Shown: piece by piece, positions 1-9,779 of the stretch
How the letters are laid out: every line of letters starts with the position of its first letter
How positions within the stretch are numbered: the first letter of the stretch is position 1
Origin: Saccharum officinarum
Lineage: Eukaryota > Streptophyta > Magnoliopsida > Poales > Poaceae
DNA: 64,000 nucleotides
NCBI GenBank assembly: GCA_020631735.1
Contig: CM036215.1
Coordinates: 10,380,346-10,444,345 of the forward strand
Direction of reading: 5' to 3'
Notes under the pieces: generated by a model
What the model was told of the DNA's origin: nothing
The model's input: the letters and a program-made list of their open reading frames with translations, nothing else
The model's database searches: none
Translations under genes and position numbers: made by a program

Positions 1-1
1 T

Positions 2-946
2 CATAATAAAAAGGTAGAAACTCAATTATCATGGTTAGCTGCTTCTTTTGCCACTAACAATGAGCAGGTCAAGGGTATAACCACCAGACATGGTAAAACC
101 ACTAAAGACCCACCTTATCCAGAAGGGACACAGAGAAAACTAGTACCAGTGATACCCACAGTGACAGAAGAAAAGGATGATGAAGTAGAAGAAGTTCAAC
201 CACAAGTGCAAGATTTCCAAGACACCAATATCTTACCCTTCCCACGTAGAGATCGAAAACTCAAGATGGATGCACAGTTTAGTAAGTTTGTTGAGATTAT
301 TCAAAAATTATATATCAATGTCCCTTTGTTAGATGCATTGCAGGTTCCCACCTATGCAAAGTATGTTCAAGATATCCTCAACAATAAAAGACCACTGCCT
401 ACCACTGAAGTGATCAAGTTGATAGAAGAGTGTAGTGCGGCCATACTCAACACATCAATCAAGAAAAAGGATCCAGGATGCCCCACTATCGACTATTCAA
501 TTGGAGATCAACATTTTGACAATGCGCTGTGTGACCTTGGAGCAAGTGTCAGTGTGATGCCCAAGGCAATCTTCGATAAACTTCCACAAGCAAAGCTCGA
601 TCCAACCTCGATGTGCCTGCAGCTAGCGGACCAGTCACTCCGTTACCTTATGGGAATCACTGAGAATATTATAGTCAAGATCAGAGAATTCTTCATACCA
701 GTTGACTTTGTGGTTTTAGACATGCAACCTGACTCAAGAGTGTCACTCATTCTTGGGAGACCCTTTTTGAGTACCACAAATGCCCACATCGATGTCGGAA
801 TTGGAGAAGTCAAATTCAACATTGATGGACGAAAAGAGTGTTTTCCATTCAGACCAAGACCTGAGTTAAGCTCCACTACGAAGATGATAGATGAAGGAGT
901 CACACAGTCACCACTCACAGGGATGACTATGACCCTCGAAGAATAA
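2..946 (+). CDS. Gag (C-terminal part) and aspartic protease of element E, copy 1, partial
   Basis: The frame is open from the window edge to a TAA at 944-946, about 314 codons. The first ~100 residues are a lysine/glutamate-rich gag tail with coiled-coil character. A retropepsin-like domain follows, with the active-site motif CDLGASVSVMP (DLG in place of the usual DTG/DSG, as is common in plant Tat/Athila proteins) and the C-terminal ILGRPFLST motif. The protein then ends after a short tail ending in LEE, where an autonomous element would continue into reverse transcriptase. This copy has an intact protease frame, whereas the second copy has a 1-bp deletion near 30002. The true gag start is outside the window; its counterpart is at 28363. 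Assignment to Tat/Athila is family knowledge. Confidence 0.88.
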   Translation, partial: HNKKVETQLSWLAASFATNNEQVKGITTRHGKTTKDPPYPEGTQRKLVPVIPTVTEEKDDEVEEVQPQVQDFQDTNILPFPRRDRKLKMDAQFSKFVEIIQKLYINVPLLDALQVPTYAKYVQDILNNKRPLPTTEVIKLIEECSAAILNTSIKKKDPGCPTIDYSIGDQHFDNALCDLGASVSVMPKAIFDKLPQAKLDPTSMCLQLADQSLRYLMGITENIIVKIREFFIPVDFVVLDMQPDSRVSLILGRPFLSTTNAHIDVGIGEVKFNIDGRKECFPFRPRPELSSTTKMIDEGVTQSPLTGMTMTLEE

Positions 947-1495
947 ATCGAGCTGGAGTAGTTCGATTCGATGGACTTAAAAATCCTGAACCATCGCTGG
1001 GAGGTAACTCGGTATTTATCTGCATTTAATTTTTGCATAGCACATTTACTTATTCATGCATAGAAAAAAATAATAAAATCAATCTCATGGCATAATTATT
1101 AAAGCCCCATATAATTAATATTTACCGAGCGTGAAAACCTCTGGTAAATAATAATCACTGTGGTGGCAGAAAAATATAAAAATACCATCATTAGAATTCT
1201 AATTTTTCATAGATACATAAAAGTAATTTTTCTTTGCATACTTGTGTGATTATATGGTACAAATACGGGAGACATACGGACCCATGGGACCCACCTCAAT
1301 CACCTCACTTCACTCCACCACCTTCACTCTCCTCCATTCTTTTTCAACCACCACATCACATGGAGCGTCGGCAGGTGAAGGCATCTCTTAATAACGAAGC
1401 AAGGAAGTTAGAGAAGGAATGGATGGATGAGTGGGCCCCACATGGGGCCGGTCGGCCCCACCACCAGACCGGCTGGCCTCTCTCTCTCGCGCGCC
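947..1495 (+). other. Non-coding spacer after gag-protease in element E
   Basis: This stretch has no supportable gene. It is AT-rich to about 1230, then pyrimidine- and GC-rich toward the TATA box at 1496, with repeated CCGG/GGCC words at 1440-1480. It resembles a promoter-proximal region more than a decayed pol gene. Short open frames on either strand have no recognisable content. Confidence 0.5.
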
Positions 1496-1503
1496 TATAA
1501 AAA
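1496..1503 (+). promoter_or_regulatory. Internal TATA box of element E, outside the LTR (copy 1)
   Basis: The TATAAAAA motif follows a CT/CG-rich stretch. About 25-40 bp downstream is a pyrimidine-rich CTCCCTCTACTCC stretch that could hold a start site, then an A/C-rich leader. It lies ~550 bp after the protease stop and ~430 bp before the second ORF. The LTR has its own separate TATA box at 4481. Function is inferred from sequence form only. Confidence 0.5.
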
Positions 1504-1638
1504 GTCTGCTTCTCCCTCTACTCCATAACACCACAAAACACTCAGAAAACATACCCCCAACTCGAAATTCCAAAATCAAAGTACAGTTTGAGAATTCTTA
1601 GTTTTTGAGTAGATTCTGGAAGTTCTTGAGTGGAGAGA

Positions 1639-1708
1639 AGTATTCTGAAATTTTTAGAGCCACATTGAGATAAAGTATTCTGAAATTTTTAGAGCCACAT
1701 TGAGATAA
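1639..1708 (+). repeat. 35-bp perfect tandem duplication in E leader (copy 1)
   Basis: Two adjacent identical 35-bp units lie at 1639-1673 and 1674-1708, between the internal TATA box and the second ORF. A looser ~16-bp GACTGACTT-type triplication follows at about 1822-1868. Both recur in copy 2. Confidence 0.85.
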
Positions 1709-1933
1709 GAATTAGTAAGAGAGAAGTGCTAGAAGTTATTTAGAAAATCATTTAGTAAGGAGAAGTGCTGCCTGAATAATCTAAGTACTAGGAGAAGTCA
1801 AGATATAAAATTCCCAATTTGAACGACTGACTTCTGGACGACTGACTTTTGGATCACTGACTTCTAACTATTTATTTATTCTAACCCTAATTATTTCCAC
1901 CAGTTGTGTTTGTGTTTTTGTCTGTGTAACAGG

Positions 1934-2426
1934 ATGAGTGGACTCAAGAAAACACTTAGGAGTGCTGCTGGAGCATTCTCTTTTCGCAAGAGAACCCGCT
2001 CCCAGACCGGATCATCGTCACGGGCTGGTTCCGACTTAGACATATCATCCGTGCCCCGGTACTCGTCCACCAGCCAGCCAGAACACCACGTATTCCTTCA
2101 AAAGCGTCATATAAAGCTTCGCACTACTGTACTCATACCATGTCTCTCATGGCTACCCCGGGTACCAGCTGGAGCAATACCCGCCTCAGCCTCAGCCTCA
2201 GCCGTACAACCAGCCAGACTTCTAGAACTTTGATACCCGTCTCACTCATTTTGAGACGGGGCAATAAGGTATCATAAACATGCTACATCAGCATACACAG
2301 TGGCAGGAGAGCACGAGCAACACGCTTAGAGAGATGCGTGAACAAGGGACACAAACGTACGAAGGCCTCCTCTACTTCTTCGGGCAAATGAGTGTCGATT
2401 ACCCGCCACCAGCACCACCTCAGTGA
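1934..2426 (+). pseudogene. Second ORF of element E, broken (copy 1)
   Basis: An ATG at 1934 follows directly on an acceptor-like GTGTAACAG. It opens a 100-codon frame (1934-2233) whose N-terminus is rich in Ser, Arg and Lys (SGLKKTLRSAAG, then Ser/Arg stretches). After the stop, another frame (2280-2426, 48 residues) has an amphipathic Gln/Glu-rich stretch (HTQWQESTSNTLREM) and a proline-rich end, PPPAPPQ. I infer the two ends of one formerly longer ORF with an internal deletion or frameshift. Several plant Tat/Athila elements carry an extra ORF near the 3' end, but I do not recognise this one and assign no function. Confidence 0.45.
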
Positions 2427-4055
2427 CCGAAGTTGAGCCAGCTTGGGGGAGGACCCCCTCAGACAGTAAGTTTTTCTTACCCGTATTATTATTAGTATTA
2501 ATATTAGTATTACTACTATATCTAAAAAAATGGAGAATATGATAAAAATACAAAAATATATATTAATATGTTTAGATTATTTTTGAGCCTTTTGAAATAA
2601 AAATAGAGTGTGTATGAACTTGTTTTTGTGTTGAATAAAAAACTTGAAATATCATAAATAGTTGCTTCATTTGTAATTCTTCTGAAGTACCTAGCTTCAT
2701 TTAAGAATTATTCCTCTATTCCAAAAATATTCATTGCCAAATCTTTAAACCTGTGGAGCAATATGCTTGATCCAAAGCTTAGGTAGTTGGGAGATAAGAA
2801 GTGAAAGAGTTTTGAGCTGCCATTTATCTTATTCTAAGTTTCAATGAAGTCCTGAAGAGTTCACTTTTGAAAAAATTTAAATGCACATGATGAGTCTTTG
2901 TATGACAGAGAGATTAAATTCCTACCACAGCCATACATGCTATGATAGAAAACCAGCACTTATTTTATTGCAACTTGTATTTACATTGAGTACTGTCAAA
3001 CTTTGTTGACCTTTAGAGACCTGTCATACTCTTAAAATCAAGATCACATATACTCCACTTAAATTTGCTGCTTCTACACTGGAAGTACGCAACAACATGC
3101 CTTTCCATTTAGAACCACCATAAAAATATTTTACTCCTACACTAGGAGTGAACAACAAAAACATGCCTTGTAGGATTTTTCCACCTATTCATACATTTTA
3201 TAGCCTCGGTTATTATTGCTCTAAATGTTTATTGTTATTATCTCTCAATTGTTTCATGATAGACAAGAAGTCTGAGCTATGTAAAAAATATATAAATAAT
3301 ATATAAAGAGTAAAACATGGACAAGTGTCCTACCAAAACAATGGGTGCTAGACACTAGCCTCTCTGAAAAAATAATAATATATATATTTATGCATAGCCA
3401 AGACTTTCTTTGTCTAAGTTCTTAAGTTTTAAGAGAGATCAATCTTTCTAAAGGAGCAAGGTAGAATTAGGATTCATTATTACTTCCACCATATATTTAA
3501 CCTATTCCTTGTATCCACACACATGCATATCTTGATTTGATTGTATGACTAGTTTCTCTAGATTCATTGTTTGACTTTACAATATATGTTTTGCAAGTAT
3601 GTATGAGTGATCTCACCCATAAACTCCATATAAGCTTCTTAGTCATACGGTGAGAGAGAAGGCACAATGATATTCTGCCTTATTCCAAAATACTTTGAGA
3701 GAAGGCAAAACATCATCGTTGCCTTGGTAAGGAATTCCAATGTCACATATTGAGAGATTTGTAAGTGTCATACAATACAGACTCTGAGTTTTATTTTGAA
3801 AATATAATTAAAAACTTCAGGATGGAAATAGAGATGAAGAATTTGAGACATAGTGCTTGACTTAATTACTTCTGTTTTCTGATTATCCAAAGCTCAAGTG
3901 AAAGTTAAAACCCCATGGCTAAGGAACTAGAGCAAATTTTTAAAATCTTTTTGAGGATAATTCTTTTCTGATGGCTTGTGTATTTTTGAAGAATGACAAT
4001 TTAAAGTAACTTAGTTATCTCTGGATTTAGTTTTGGTAAGGGACTAGCAAAATTT
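2427..4055 (+). other. AT-rich spacer of element E before the PPT
   Basis: About 1.6 kb of AT-rich sequence has no convincing frame. It begins shortly after a PPT-like GCTTGGGGGAGG at ~2440. It occupies the place where an autonomous element would keep coding sequence. Confidence 0.5.
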
Positions 4056-4069
4056 TAGCTTGGGGGAGT
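4056..4069 (+). other. Polypurine tract of element E (copy 1)
   Basis: TTAGCTTGGGGGAG immediately precedes the TGTTGAC start of the 3' LTR. This is the expected plus-strand priming site. Confidence 0.8.
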
Positions 4070-5561
4070 TGTTGACAGTAATTAACTATCATCTTAAACC
4101 GTCAACATAAGAGGAATAAATGATAAAAAGGATCACCACAGTAGGTTTAGAGATTTAAACTAACAAATTCTACGAGTTTTGGTGATTCTGTGTTTTTTAG
4201 GGGTTAAGCTGCATAATATAGAACTAATCTCCTTTCAAAGGAAGAAATCGAAGCAATTGGCCTAATCTCCACGTCACGGATGCAGATAGGGATTCTATAA
4301 GACCTAAACCGACTTCACGAGGTGACACGAGCCAACCCACCGCCACGTGGGGCCGACCGGCCCTCCCCTGCGCCACCTCGGCTCCTTCTCTTGCAAGCTA
4401 CCTATACCGCCTCTAAGGATGCATCTAAACCCCACGTCAAGGTCGGTTTGATCCAAGGGCTGTGGTTCCACGCCCTGGGCTATATAAACAGCCCCTCGGA
4501 TCTCCTCTCAAGGAATTAGTTGAAGAATTAGATCATCTCTTCCTCATTTGTGAAGGCAAGGCCAGAAGTTAGGTTTTTCAGAGAGAAAGAGAGTTAGAGT
4601 TCTAGTTCAAATTTAGAGTTTAGTCTAGATTGATTCGAGGCAAGCAACTGCTTGGGATCAGGATCGTTCGTCGGAGACTTGGTAATTTCGTTGTAATCAT
4701 CATTCGACTTTATGCTACTTCAATATATTTCTATATTTTAACTTTATTTTGTTCTTGAGATTGTTCTTATTCTACATCTTGATATGAATATGATTAGTAG
4801 AGAGTTTATGAATATGTTTGTAGAAAGCTTGATCCAATTCTGGATAGAATTGAGTGGCTGACATATCGTAGGCGTGGTGCTTAGATTATGCTTGTCTGCG
4901 AATGCACTCTATGCTCCGGGCCATGTGGTAGATCGCGGGTGTGACATTCCTGTTGAGTCCTTTATAGTCCACTACTCGAGTATAGAACTTAGTAGAACGC
5001 GGTTACAGGGAAAAGATCATTACTCTGTTCTTGACTTTTCTCTCAGTAATATTACTTATTCATGGATAACATGTTGATTATATCATAGATGATTGTGTAT
5101 AGCTAGATTTTTTAATAAACTAATTGAATAAGAAATACTTAAGATTTACATCTCTAAATTAATCTCCATGACTACTTGACTTGAATAATGTTAACTCCCT
5201 CTTATCTCTGGAATACTCATGATTATTATTTACCATTTATCTTATTTGTCTTACCCCTTTCATGACAAGTGATTAGTTGTTTTGATATTTATTATTGAGT
5301 AAGTGCAAATGATTATCTCTACTGTCATTGTACCTATTTATATAGTCCCGTTTCGATTTTTATTTTCTTGGTAAAATTATAAATAACGATACTTACGAAA
5401 ACCTGGGTGAAATGCTACAATGAGTGTATTTATCTGTGCGCTTGTGGATATATACTATAATATCTTTATTTAGTTAAATGGCATAAGTATAATACAACCA
5501 CACTCTTGGTGTCATGTTGGGGATGACAATCTAACACGAGTGACATTAAGAAGTGTCAACA
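4070..5561 (+). repeat. 3' LTR of element E (copy 1)
   Basis: This 1492-bp LTR starts TGTTGAC and ends GTCAACA, with TG..CA termini inside a short inverted repeat. It carries a TATATAAA box at 4481-4488. It matches 33519-35010 almost exactly and the 5' LTR at 26585-28080 with visibly more differences. It is followed by GCGAA at 5562-5566, the target-site duplication. Confidence 0.92.
4481..4488 (+). promoter_or_regulatory. LTR TATA box of element E (copy 1)
   Basis: TATATAAA lies in GC-rich context (CCTGGGC upstream, CAGCCCC downstream), the expected core promoter of the LTR. Confidence 0.65.
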
Positions 5562-5747
5562 GCGAACTTTATGTAATATATGACGGTGGCTGCTAAACTT
5601 GTACAATCTTGGTTTGTATGTTGGTTGGATTTAAATCCTTCGTGGTTTCACGGACTACCGGGTTATACGAGCTTAAATTTGCTAAATTATCTGTTTCGGC
5701 GGGTGATTTTCTTACTTAATTTTGTATAATTGGTCGGTTCCGTTACA
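5562..5747 (+). repeat. 3' end of older chromovirus LTR D2 (copy 1)
   Basis: After the E insertion, ~186 bp match the end of the D1 LTR (reverse complement of ~14244-14430). Shared pieces include TTGGTTTGTA, GACTACCGGG and a terminal GGTCGGTTCCGTTACA. The D2 LTR therefore ends at 5747 in plus orientation, and E sits inside it. Its other part is at ~24070-26584. Confidence 0.8.
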
Positions 5748-7089
5748 GCTACATTTCCATGGTAACTAACTAAATTTGCAAAAAAAAAACCTTCACTGCA
5801 GGACGACGAGCGGCAGAGGTGGACGGGCAGGGGCCGGGTGGCGCCCGTAGGCACACTGGAGTAGGGGGGTGAGCGGGGCTGCTGCAGGGGGGCAGCTGCC
5901 GCGCGGACCCGTGGCTTGGCAGGCCATCGCCGACCGTGGGGTCCCGTGACTGCAGGACGACGGGGGCCGGAGACAGTGATGGTGCCCGCCGCGGCTGTAC
6001 GCGGCGAGGGGGGCGCGGGCGGCCAGGGATGGCCTGAGGACGAGGGGACGGCGGCGGTGGCACACACGGGCAGGACGGTCAAGGCGGGGACGGCAAGAGC
6101 CGACAGGACGGGCAGTGGCGGCGGGACGGCGGCAGCAGCGGCGGTTTTGACTTCGGGAACGAATGACAATGACAGAGAAGGAAGAAGATTCGCCGCGGGG
6201 TATGGTTTGAAGCTCGGCGCCGAGATCTGTGGCGCCGAGGTTGGCGCCGAGATGCCAGCCACGTATGTAGATGCCATAAACGGTGGTAATTTTCTCGGCG
6301 CCGTGACCGACGGTGTCCAGACGTGTTACCACCTTCAGGGTCCAAACACTGATATAAGTTTTCCAGGGGTCCGAATGAGAATATAGTTCAAAAAAAAAGG
6401 CCAAATTACAAAAATTTGGGCCTCCGGATAGCGAGGGAGTAGAAGTAGCCAGTCGCCGCCATGTCCGGGGGCCCATTTTGCCCCTCTCGCTACCATCAAC
6501 GTCAAGTCGTGTCGTTTTGTTTTTTGAAACTAGGAAGAAACGACGTGTTACGAGGAGCAAAAGTCGTGTGGCGTACGAGGAAGGATTATCCCGGTACACA
6601 GCGCTGATGGAAATTGATGTCTGCCATCCGAATTATTTCGAACTCATAAGTCATATCGTTACGGATATTCGTATTCATATCTACTTTTCTACACGTTTCC
6701 TATGTATCAGTCGACTGAAATGCTTCGTTTGTTGAGGCGACGGCTCGTCCGTCTGATCTTGTGCCGTCCCTACCAAAATGATGGAATTCTTCTAGTGTTT
6801 TTAAATTGTAATAAAACACTACTACCACTAGTCGTAGCATATAAAAATCTCATCAGAAGACATTTAGTAAGAAAAATTTATACTATATTTTGAATGCTAA
6901 AACATTAGAAGAATCCCATCTCATTAGAAAAAGTTTAAAATTCTGGTTGTGTAGACCCGTAACTTGTGCCGGTGACGATGTATTCTTTGTATTGGCCCGC
7001 TTTACCTATCAGATCTTTATCCAAACACGCTGGCTGTAGCAGGACACGGGATTTATCAGCTCCCTCGTTTTCTCCCTCGTCTAATTTTT
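5748..7089. other. Intergenic host DNA with GC-rich block
   Basis: A GC-rich block at ~5800-6330 is open in several frames on both strands, a composition effect. It contains three GGCGCCGAG words within 6210-6255. From ~6380 it becomes AT-rich. No conserved protein motif is seen in any frame, and I make no gene call. Confidence 0.5.
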
Positions 7090-7690
7090 TCAATCATCTT
7101 GTAATTTGTCCTCTTGTGATTTGTTAATTGTTTTTGTGTTACAACATAATTTTTTGTCCTTGTTGTCTAACTATAGAAAAAAAATTGTGAATTGTGAATT
7201 GTCTTTGTGTTAATATATATTAGATTTGTCAGGTTTGTGATTTTGTCTATCGAGTTTTTTATTCTCGGATCCAAAAATTGTAGATTATACCAACAAAAAT
7301 TGCAATAAGCTAAAGCTGCAATTTTAACATAAAATATATGTAATATTCATCGCCAGAAAGGAACCTACATTTTAGGCATGAATTTTAGCAACTCCTATTT
7401 TTGGGATTTGCTAAAATTCACGTGACTGAATTTTAGTTTCCTTTCAAGTGATGGTTATTGCATATATTTTATACAAAAATTGTAGATTTCGTTTGTTGCA
7501 ATTTCTGTAAGCGCAACCTGCAATTTTTGGAACCGAGAACAAAACCACAAACCAAACAAAATCTGATTTGTGTTGGCACGAAGACCATTAACAATTTACA
7601 ATTGTTTTCTATAGAAAGACAAGGACAAAATTTGATATGTTATGCCAAAGATAAATAACAAATCACAAAAGTAACAATTTACTTGTATTA
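7090..7690. repeat. Long fold-back (inverted-repeat) element, copy 1
   Basis: Two imperfect inverted arms of about 280-300 bp meet near 7390-7400. TTGTCCTTGTTGTCTAACTATAG on the left pairs with CTATAGAAAGACAAGGACAA on the right. TGTGATTTGTTA pairs with TAACAAATCACA, and GAATTTTAGCAA pairs with TTGCTAAAATTC at the centre. No coding capacity is visible. It resembles a fold-back or MITE-like element; no target duplication was resolved. Confidence 0.7.
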
Positions 7691-8597
7691 GTTAGATGTA
7701 TAAGTGTGTTGCCTGAAATCATTTTAAAATTTAGGCACCTGAAATATAGGAAAAGTGTAGGAATATATACTTCGAGTTCAATCACATTTTTCAGATATCG
7801 AAAAATTTCTTAGATATCAAATACAAATCCGGATACCTCTGCCCTGAGATCGACTACGGATACAATATGCTTGATATATCCAACTATTATCCGGTTAAAA
7901 ATTTTATTTGTTTCATTAGCAACAAACATACCTACCTTTAAAATTTTTAAAAGGAGTCAAGTGTCATATATCCATGCGCTTTTTTTATCTTATTGTTAGT
8001 CTAGCATCCGACTTCTTGTTTGCACAGGCGAGGTGCGATTATTTCTCCTCCCTCAACGAGCACAGGTTGCAGACGAGCAGCGCTGCTGCTGTAGTCTGTA
8101 GCCCATGCCACCATGCACCATACATCTTTGCTAATTGGGCCGGCCCAGGTTTAGTTAGTTTTTTTTTCTAATAGCTAGGTACATCAACACGTTACAAGCA
8201 CTCTGGAATACACTGTATATATCTAGAAACTGATTTTCAACTAAATTGTACCCAAGCTGTGAATAGCTTCAGATCTCAAAACCAAACCTGTATGACGCTT
8301 TGTATGGATGATCGCAAAGGCAAATACTCGGCAAACAGCCTAAGAACAAATGCTCAACGAACAACGGCCAACATTCCTGCAGGCAAAGTTAAGAAACTTT
8401 TTCTTTCTTATGTCTTCCCTCCTCTTCTTTCTGCCACCGAAGAATAAGGAAGACTGATCTGAAACTTCTCCCTAGTCCTTCATCGTGGCCAGATCTAACC
8501 ATAACAAAACGGAGAAGAAACCGGAGAAAATTATTTTACGGCGGCGACATCATTTCTGCCTTGATGTCGCTGTCCGAAAATAAAAATCTCCATATTG
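7691..8597. other. Host intergenic DNA without recognised genes
   Basis: AT-rich to ~7970, then mixed. Short frames in this stretch have no recognisable motifs. Confidence 0.5.
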
Positions 8598-8843
8598 TCA
8601 TGCCGATGAAGTTGCTGATGTCGTAGTTATCGCCCTCATCTTCAACAGTGCCGCCATGGAGAAAACTATTTCACCCTGCCCCTTGCCGTCGCTGCAGAGG
8701 AAGAGGAGATAAATCCCTGTTGGGAGATAGTCCTTCGCGTGTACCTTCACCCGGACGGACAAAGGTACCTTCGCAATAACGAAGGTACCTTCACCGAGGT
8801 ATGAAGGGAAAGCTAGGGAGCTAGTCTTACATAGGAGAATCAA
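8598..8843 (-). CDS. Small uncertain ORF downstream of a minus-strand TATA box (copy 1)
   Basis: An 81-codon minus-strand frame begins ~40 bp downstream of a good minus-strand TATA box (8883-8890). Its sequence includes LGEGTFVIAKVPL, in which GEGTF is also encoded by many units of the nearby minisatellite. That suggests the ORF region and the array share an origin, probably as parts of one repetitive element. No known domain is visible. The same frame is present at 38047-38292. Confidence 0.25.
   Translation of the reverse strand: MILLCKTSSLAFPSYLGEGTFVIAKVPLSVRVKVHAKDYLPTGIYLLFLCSDGKGQGEIVFSMAALLKMRAITTTSATSSA
8762..8791. repeat. Perfect 12-bp-arm hairpin (AAGGTACCTTCG / CGAAGGTACCTT)
   Basis: The arms at 8762-8773 and 8780-8791 are perfect inverted repeats around a 6-base loop, and AAGGTACCTT is itself palindromic. 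GAAGGTACCTTC words recur throughout the central part of the minisatellite. It lies in the predicted 5' leader of the minus-strand transcript. Confidence 0.85.
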
Positions 8844-8882
8844 GTGGGAAGAGAGAGCCCTTTCCCCTTTGTCCTTAGGTTC

Positions 8883-8890
8883 TATTTATA
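8883..8890 (-). promoter_or_regulatory. Minus-strand TATA box (copy 1)
   Basis: On the minus strand the sequence reads CCTATAAATAGAACC, close to a textbook plant TATA box. A pyrimidine-rich leader follows. The minisatellite lies upstream in this orientation, the position of enhancer-like subrepeats in an LTR U3. Copy 2: 38332-38339. Confidence 0.5.
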
Positions 8891-8891
8891 G

Positions 8892-9779
8892 GGGAGGTGG
8901 AGAGATGTATCTTTCTCCCCACCCCCTTTTAGTTCATGAATCTACATAAAGGTCCTCAAACCTACTAGGCACTAGGCCTTTTTACATGGAGGGGGTAGGC
9001 ACAGCCGCCCCTACCCCCCACAGTAGCCCCTTAGCCACTAGGTTTTGGTGGTATAACAAAACCTAGTCGCTACAATAATAGGAAAAGGCCCAAGAGTAAA
9101 ATTCCCTAGTGAATCGTAGGCTTCGGTGGGTGTCATCATAGCAAGAAGCGCTTCGGCGGCGAGGGTCGGAGGCCATGACATGACGATGATGACTTGTTGC
9201 GGAGGTCAACAATTTATTAGCTCCTTGACTCAGCTGTCGTGAGTGTCTCCACCATATCGGGAGTAGCTCTCCGTAGCTGAAGTAGTCACAGTAGCGCAAG
9301 CAGTCGTTCTATCGGTTGCGGTTGCTGGATGTAGATGGACACGGGAGTTGCCACTAAAGGTCGATGATGACACATTTGTCGAGGTGGACATGGATGGAGT
9401 AGTTGTCGTAGCCGACGGGGATTGCCTCCTTCGGCTCATGAGCAGCGAGCAAGACATGTCCTCTGGGTTGAATTGGTCCCCCAATGCACCTCCTTAGCCC
9501 CTCTTGTCTAGTGCTTATGAGCAGGCAGGGGCTTCGTGTCAACGGTGTTGATGAACTTTGGGGGAAGTTCTCCACTTTAGTCGAGGGTGACGATGGGGTG
9601 AAGTTGAAGTCGTCATTGAAAGTAGTTGATGCTGATGATAATGGTGGGCCCTTGTTCCGAAGGTAGACTAGCAGAGCCAAAGTTGATGTCAAAGCAGACA
9701 AGTGAGGCGATGGTGATGTAGATGGTGCCGATGGTGCCGAAGGCGGGTGCGGATCTTCAACCCAAATGAGAGGTCGAGG
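8892..9779. other. Stretch between minus-strand promoter and minisatellite
   Basis: Read on the minus strand it ends in GGGGCTACTGTGGGGGG and a C-rich section just upstream of the TATA box, which is reminiscent of grass LTR U3 sequence. Several overlapping short frames give Ser/Thr/His-rich, low-complexity translations. No gene is supported. Confidence 0.4.

Larger units (their letters stand above)
1..5561 (+). mobile_element. Non-autonomous Ty3/gypsy element E, 3' part (copy 1)
   Basis: This is the 3' two-thirds of a Tat/Athila-like gag-protease retrotransposon whose complete copy lies at 26585-35010. The window starts inside gag. In order it holds the gag/protease frame to 946, a non-coding stretch with an internal TATA box, a broken second ORF, an AT-rich spacer, a polypurine tract and the 3' LTR. 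No reverse transcriptase, RNase H or integrase sequence occurs between protease and PPT, so mobility would need an autonomous partner. It is nearly base-identical to 29451-35010. Confidence 0.9.

Noticed and set aside
643..1038. Antisense 131-codon frame over the E protease
   Set aside because: Shadow of the coding strand; no independent motif.
5793..6599. Minus-strand 268-codon frame and plus-strand 156-codon frame in the GC-rich block
   Set aside because: Overlapping open frames on both strands reflect base composition. The 268-codon frame is not preserved at full length in copy 2 because of a T-run change near 35965.
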